From Bilabrum cf. latius (taxonomy: Eukaryota > Bigyra: Bicosoecida > Bigyra > Bicosoecida), in contig OZ237744.1 of the NCBI GenBank assembly GCA_965178125.1, forward strand, positions 620,001 to 684,000: a stretch of DNA of 64,000 nucleotides, read 5' to 3'. The notes under the pieces are model-generated. The model was not told the DNA's origin. It worked only from the letters and a program-made list of their open reading frames with translations, and searched no databases. Below are positions 59,846 through 64,000 of the stretch, piece by piece; position 1 is the stretch's first letter; every line of letters starts with the position of its first letter. Made by a program: the position numbers and the translations under genes.

Positions 59846-61871
59846 ATGGCTTCTGTTGGGGGCGGTGGCGAGCTGTAGAAGACATATGAGCGAAAGATCC
59901 GTGGCCACTCTCTCGTGGATGCCCACGCTCGATTCGGCGACAAGCGCTTGACCGCAAAAGACTTGCTCACGATTCTTACAGCACACCGTGACGCGCATGC
60001 CGACTCTCTAAACTGCCTCACGTCCATTGAGGATTCTGATACTATCATGTAGGTTCAGCCTTGATCCCGAATGGTGCCCTTGCATGCCTTGGGGCACTTC
60101 AATGCGTTGCTGGCAGTGGGTCCGTTGGGTAGCCCGGTCCTTGAGTGCCTTCTGCTGCAAATAATAATCGTAATTGTTTAAATGTGAATTCATTCATTTT
60201 CGCCTTCTTCATCTCGCAGCGAGAGTGGGGCTCAAGCCGACGAGGAGCGCCTGGCGGGCAAAGGGAAGCCACTCGGCGGAATCCCGTTCGTTGTCGGCGA
60301 TACCCTGAACACTAGCGACACGGTAACGTCAGCTGGGACTGAGTTTTTGGATGAGTGGGTGCCGAGTGACACTTCCCCCAGCGTATTGGCCCTTCAGGCA
60401 GCAGGCGCAGTGCGTATCGGCAAGTCAAACGTGGATTCCCTGGGTGAGGCTGAGGTTAATGTATCATGCTGACTTGCCACGCCAAACTTAGCGTGGCTTT
60501 AGCTGAGGCAATAAGTAGCATTGCGTGTCGGTGCCGTCAACGCAGCGCCGCATGGTTCGCCCATGCCTTTTCGCCCGTCGCAGGACACAACAACGGCGGC
60601 TCGTCCGTCCGATTTGGTGTGACGATTAATCCTTACAGCCCAGCCCATGGTACCGGTGGAACGAACGGTGGCGCTTCCGCGGCAGTGGCAGCTCGTATCG
60701 CGATGTTTGGCCTGGTCACAGACACGGACGGCTCAACCATGGCCCCAGCTGCCCTGTGCGGCACGGTGGCCTACCGACCTACGCCCGGCCGGTACCTCGC
60801 TGCCGGTGCCATTCCACGCTCCATCAGCTTCGATGGCATGGCCGTGGTGGCACGAACCACGTAGGACGCCCGCATCGTAGACGCCGTGCTCTCCGCTGCA
60901 GGCACCGCGGGAGCGGAAGACGCGGAAGAGGCTGCAGCTCAGGTAGACTGGCGACCGTACGTGGAGGAGGTGCACATAAAGGACGCCTCTTCTGCCTCTG
61001 CGACCGGGGAACGAGCCAAACCCGACATCAAGGGCGTGAAGGTTGGCGTGATCAAGTCGTTTGGCGCAGACGCGAAGGACTCTGCAGCGACTGGATTTGC
61101 GAGCTTCCTGCGCGCGGCAGGGTCGGGCGGTGCGACTTTGGTGGAGGACGTGCCAGTGGACGACGTGAACGGGATGGCACTGCCAGATGTGGCCAAACAG
61201 GTCATGGGTAGGGTGTGCACGTACGAACAGGCCCGCGAGCTAAGCCTGTACTTTTACAGGAGAGGTGCACGCACGAGCGCGCTGGACGTCGCAGAGCACT
61301 TGGAGGAGGATGGGATCAGGGGCAAGCTGGTGAGCCAGCTGACGGGGGAGGAGGGCATCGACGGCGTGGTCTCGTTCGAACAGTACCGCGAGGACATCTC
61401 AAAGAACATCCCTGCCATCAAGGCAGCCGTCATGAAGGCCTTTGAGGACGCTGGAACTGGCCTTCTGTGCTGCATTGCTACCCCCGATGGGACTGCTGCT
61501 GCCCTCCCTGGTGATGCGGGCAAGGGCATCACAGGGGCCGCTTCCATGGCTTCGCATGCGTCCGTGTTTGTCATCGTGAGTTGTGTCGCGCGTGCTATTT
61601 CGCGCATTGCTCCCTGTTGCTGCATGGGGACTGCCGCTGTTCTGCCGTACGATTTCCAGCGATTCCCCCACCTGCGCTGTCGTTTCGTATCTTATCGCAG
61701 GCTGGCTGCCCCGTGGTCTCCATCCCCTTCAGCAAGCTGAACGGCGGCAAGACCCCCTCGGGCGCGCTCCTGGTGGGGCAGCCCGGCAGCGACGGCGAGC
61801 TCCTGAAGGCGGCGCACGGCTTGCAATCGCATGCAGGATTCCCCGTGGGACCCAGCAAGTTTGTCAAGTGA
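59846..61871 (+). CDS. Amidase-signature family hydrolase
   Basis: Hydrolyses an amide; substrate unknown. Four exons (59846-60048, 60220-60443, 60584-61575, 61701-61871), TGA stop, 529 residues; introns 171, 140 and 125 bases ending in tcgcag. The catalytic lysine is Lys136 in RIGKSNVDS and the nucleophile Ser193 in TDTDGSTMAPAALCG, followed by YRPTPGRY. The bridging cis-serine position is Thr169 in GTGGTNGGAS, exactly 24 residues before the nucleophile as in FAAH, so the triad is Lys-Thr-Ser. The fold continues to AGCPVVSIPFSKLNG. TAGs are residue 11 (GGEL-TAG-KTYE) and residue 236 (VVARTT-TAG-DARIV); family members vary there. The start at 59846 is chosen as the first ATG before the conserved LTAKDLL helix. 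No targeting signal is evident. Relatives include fatty-acid amide hydrolases, indole-acetamide hydrolases and GatA; I cannot choose among them. Confidence 0.93.
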
Positions 61872-62149
61872 AGCGTGTCTTGGTTTGGTGCCACTGCTAG
61901 CGATTCGCGGCCGTGGTCAAAGAATGGTAACACAAGAAGAGGTGGAATGCACTCACATGCAGTCGTTCTATTTCACGGCTCACCAATCTGGAATCCGGGT
62001 TCAAGACGCTAGAGGGTTCCCTGCCTGCGCAGCAAGCAGCGTTCCGTTGGATCCAGTGCAGCTCACGCTATGGCTGCTTGAATGCTTCGGGAAACCACAT
62101 GTCATGTCAATTCAATGCTATGGGCATGGCTTGCTGGAGGCATGCAAAA
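61872..62149. other. Convergent intergenic region
   Basis: A 278-base gap between facing stop codons of the amidase and endomannosidase-like genes, with no convincing gene or RNA. It probably holds both 3' untranslated regions. Confidence 0.4.
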
Positions 62150-63508
62150 TCAAAGCTCCTCCGCTCTCGATTGTCTAGTGCCAGAGCCCCCATCGGTACC
62201 CTTGGATTGCACGTCTGCAAGCCTCCTGGCCATCTCCCTGGTGATGTCGAGGTACCCACGAGGCCCCAAATCGCCGTAGTCCTTGAAAGTTTTTGAGGTT
62301 CCCAGTCCTCGCCGCATATCCTCGGGTATGCCCTTGCCATCCGGCACGGTCCACGGCACAGCGGGCTCGATCTGCGTGCCCTCTCCCCACTCGTTGAACG
62401 TCGAGACCCCCACCGATGCTGGCGGGATGGGAAGACCCAGAGCCGCCTCCCACATCCCTCGGTAGTACTGCCCTCCATTCCTTCTCCTTACGTTCGCTTT
62501 GTTCCACGGTCGGATCCTCGAATCGTCGTACCCAGGAGCCACAGAGGGCATGAAGAGCAGCCCCAGCTGGCCAGCCTCCTCCGCCATCGTGGGCCACCGA
62601 CCGGGAGTGGAGCCGTAGCTGAACCCCGCCGCTCCAAAATACGTGTAGCCGCCGTCAAATCCGCCTGCTCGCAAGTCTTTTCCGCTTGTTCTCTCTAGCC
62701 AGAGACCGATCGCAACCACGTCACGGTCCGTGCCTCTGATGCTGCTGACGGCACCTTCTGCTTCCACTATACCGGCGTGCGTATCGGGCGCCTCTGAATC
62801 TCCCAGCAGCAGTTTCCACTCCTTTGCTGTGATGTGATACGAATCAAACACGTACACTACTGGACCACAGTGTCCTGTTCGCGTGCCGCTAGCTGACGCG
62901 CACCGTGATGCTGTCGATGGCTCGCGCTGCCATTGCTGAACGCCTGCATCGGAGCGATACAATTTGCACCACAGCATAGCCGGATGATTTGCATACTTTG
63001 CGTTCACGTACTCCAGATCTGCCTTTATTGAATGGATGGACCGGTTCCTATACGGCTCCATGTGCAGCGAGACCATGATACCTTCCGCTGCAGCATCATC
63101 CATCAGCTCAAGTAAAAAGCCATCAGAGTTAACCCCTTGCGTATCATGCGTACCTTCAACATCGGGACGCCCCCACCACGACACTACAGCGGTAGTTATC
63201 CCAGCATCTGCCATTTGACGGAAGTGCAACCGCCTAGAGGTCGCACTCTGAGAGCTATACAGGCCAAGCTACGGATAAAACGGAGAGTGAGGATCTTCTG
63301 GAGGGCTATACTATCCCTTTGGGTACTATTCTGTGACAGATGAGACCCAGTGAGGTAACACCTCGTGGTCCCAATGCAGCCACTTTTCGTTAATGTCCGG
63401 GTTTCCGTACCAAACGTAGTAAAACGCATGAACTCCCGTACAACGGTCGAGTACAGGAGGTGATGCAATCGCTGGAATGGCAAATATTACTGCCACGAGA
63501 ACCTCCAT
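62150..63508 (-). CDS. GH99 endo-alpha-mannosidase-like glycoside hydrolase
   Basis: GH99 enzymes cut internal alpha-1,2-mannosidic bonds; the animal member trims glucosylated mannose from N-glycans in the Golgi. Single exon, ATG at 63508, TGA at 62150-62152, 452 residues. An N-terminal hydrophobic signal (VAVIFAIPAIAS) is followed by FYYVWYGNPDINEKWLHWDH, then ISxEPY-type HMEPYRNRS, FGAAGFSYGS, SVAPGYDDSRIRPWN and the active-site FNEWGEGTQIE with the two conserved acids Glu373 and Glu376. TAGs are residues 61, 66 and 80 (VTE-TAG-YPKG-TAG-YSPPED and PFYP-TAG-LGLYSS). Human MANEA has Asn, Arg and Glu there; bacterial and fungal relatives often have Gln at the third. A short Cys-rich insert (about 62870-62960) is absent from the human enzyme. 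No KDEL-type retention signal. Secretory-pathway location inferred. Confidence 0.94.
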
Positions 63509-63924
63509 CCGAAGAATTGAGGAAGAAAGGTTTGGCTATGTTTGTTTGTGGCTCCGGGTACGGTATGTGGTCGTAATGCGCTTGGTTTGGTATTGTTCTC
63601 TTTCATATCATCATTTGAACGGGCAGTGCATGCAACGGTAAGTTGCTGGCCGCTCAGTGGGAAGGGAGCGTTCGATGCTGTCACGGTGTTGGCGCACCCG
63701 AGCGGCTGGCCGTGCTCTATTCCCGGCCGTGGGTCGTGACCGAGGATCAATCCAATCATATTGCCCTCGTTTCAATGCAGACGGTCAAGCATTCAGCGGC
63801 TGGGCCATTTCCCGGTCCAGGCAGCTCCAGGAAGGCTGCTACCAAGTGGTGGGACAGCAAGAATGCGTCAGTCATCGCTGGAGTCGCGTAGATGACTTAC
63901 ACGTGCCCCAGTCACAGCAAAGAC
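63509..63924. other. Intergenic region upstream of the GH99 gene
   Basis: About 416 bases with no convincing coding frame. An open plus-strand stretch at 63643-63888 lacks recognisable features and biased composition. The region presumably carries the GH99 promoter and, at its right end, the 3' untranslated region of the gene at the edge. Confidence 0.35.
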
Positions 63925-64000
63925 TTAGCCGTGCAAAGCAGTGGCGATCGTATCCATGGCCCACTTTGGATTGGACTTGGCCTCTGCCCCCACCGCCTCT
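63925..64000 (-). CDS. Possible 3' end of a gene entering from the right edge
   Basis: The minus strand reads AVGAEAKSNPKWAMDTIATALHG and then TAA at 63927-63925, a composition that looks coding and uses one of the two accepted stops. Only about 24 residues are visible and no family is recognised. It could be chance; the plus strand is also open here. Confidence 0.3.
   Translation of the reverse strand, partial: EAVGAEAKSNPKWAMDTIATALHG

Noticed and set aside
63643-63891. Plus-strand open frame near the right edge
   Set aside because: No family features, signal or compositional bias; ends in TAG, which is not a stop here.
1-64000. Programmed stop readthrough, selenocysteine or pyrrolysine
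   Set aside because: Well over one hundred sites in unrelated genes without a shared context; selenocysteine uses UGA, and pyrrolysine needs methanogen-type machinery and does not occur at this density.
1-64000. UAG read as leucine
   Set aside because: Known in some protists, but the anchor columns here are Gln/Arg (G alpha), Asn/Arg/Glu (GH99) and Arg/Lys (E1). Only one signal-peptide site leans the other way.
1-64000. CRISPR arrays, insertion sequences or other bacterial mobile elements
   Set aside because: No spaced direct repeats, terminal inverted repeats or transposase motifs; gene structure is eukaryotic.

Overview
This is nuclear DNA from a eukaryote with compact genes and a changed genetic code. 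Three genes have several short GT-AG introns and one more has a single intron. Eight of the nine coding regions end in the window, six with TGA and two with TAA (one of these a weakly supported edge fragment), and none with TAG. TAG instead occurs inside reading frames: at least 70 times in one gene, 42 in another, and once to eight times in five further genes, always followed by the same frame and the same domain. In conserved proteins these codons sit where relatives have Gln, Arg, Lys, Asn or Glu. I therefore read UAG as glutamine with UAA and UGA as stops. Residues written as Gln at TAG rest on that reading. The lineage cannot be fixed from this window.

Layout, left to right: (1) minus strand, base 34904 down past base 1: one uninterrupted frame of more than 11,600 codons. 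It encodes a secreted giant with an N-terminal large-lipid-transfer (vitellogenin/apoB-type) module, a long amphipathic helical stretch, a beta-rich stretch, and then many fibronectin-III-like repeats with FG-GAP-like and ZU5/GPS-like inserts. (2) plus strand 35325-39306: ubiquitin-activating enzyme E1, three exons. (3) plus strand 39700-54195: a second giant secreted protein of about 4,830 residues, with Cys-rich modules and the same kind of repeats. (4) minus strand 54363-55709: a small secreted, probably GPI-anchored protein. (5) plus strand 55828-57798: a single-pass membrane protein with EGF domains. (6) minus strand 58002-59695: G protein alpha subunit, six exons. (7) plus strand 59846-61871: amidase-signature enzyme, four exons. 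(8) minus strand 62150-63508: GH99 endomannosidase-like enzyme. (9) minus strand, 63925 to the right edge: a possible gene end.

The genes are packed head-to-head and tail-to-tail with gaps of about 120-420 bases. Five of the eight main products look secreted, luminal or surface-exposed. The two giants share repeat architecture and may work in the same extracellular or lipid-carrying setting, but this is inference. E1, the G protein and the amidase are ordinary cellular genes; they are most useful here as anchors for the code and for splice signals.
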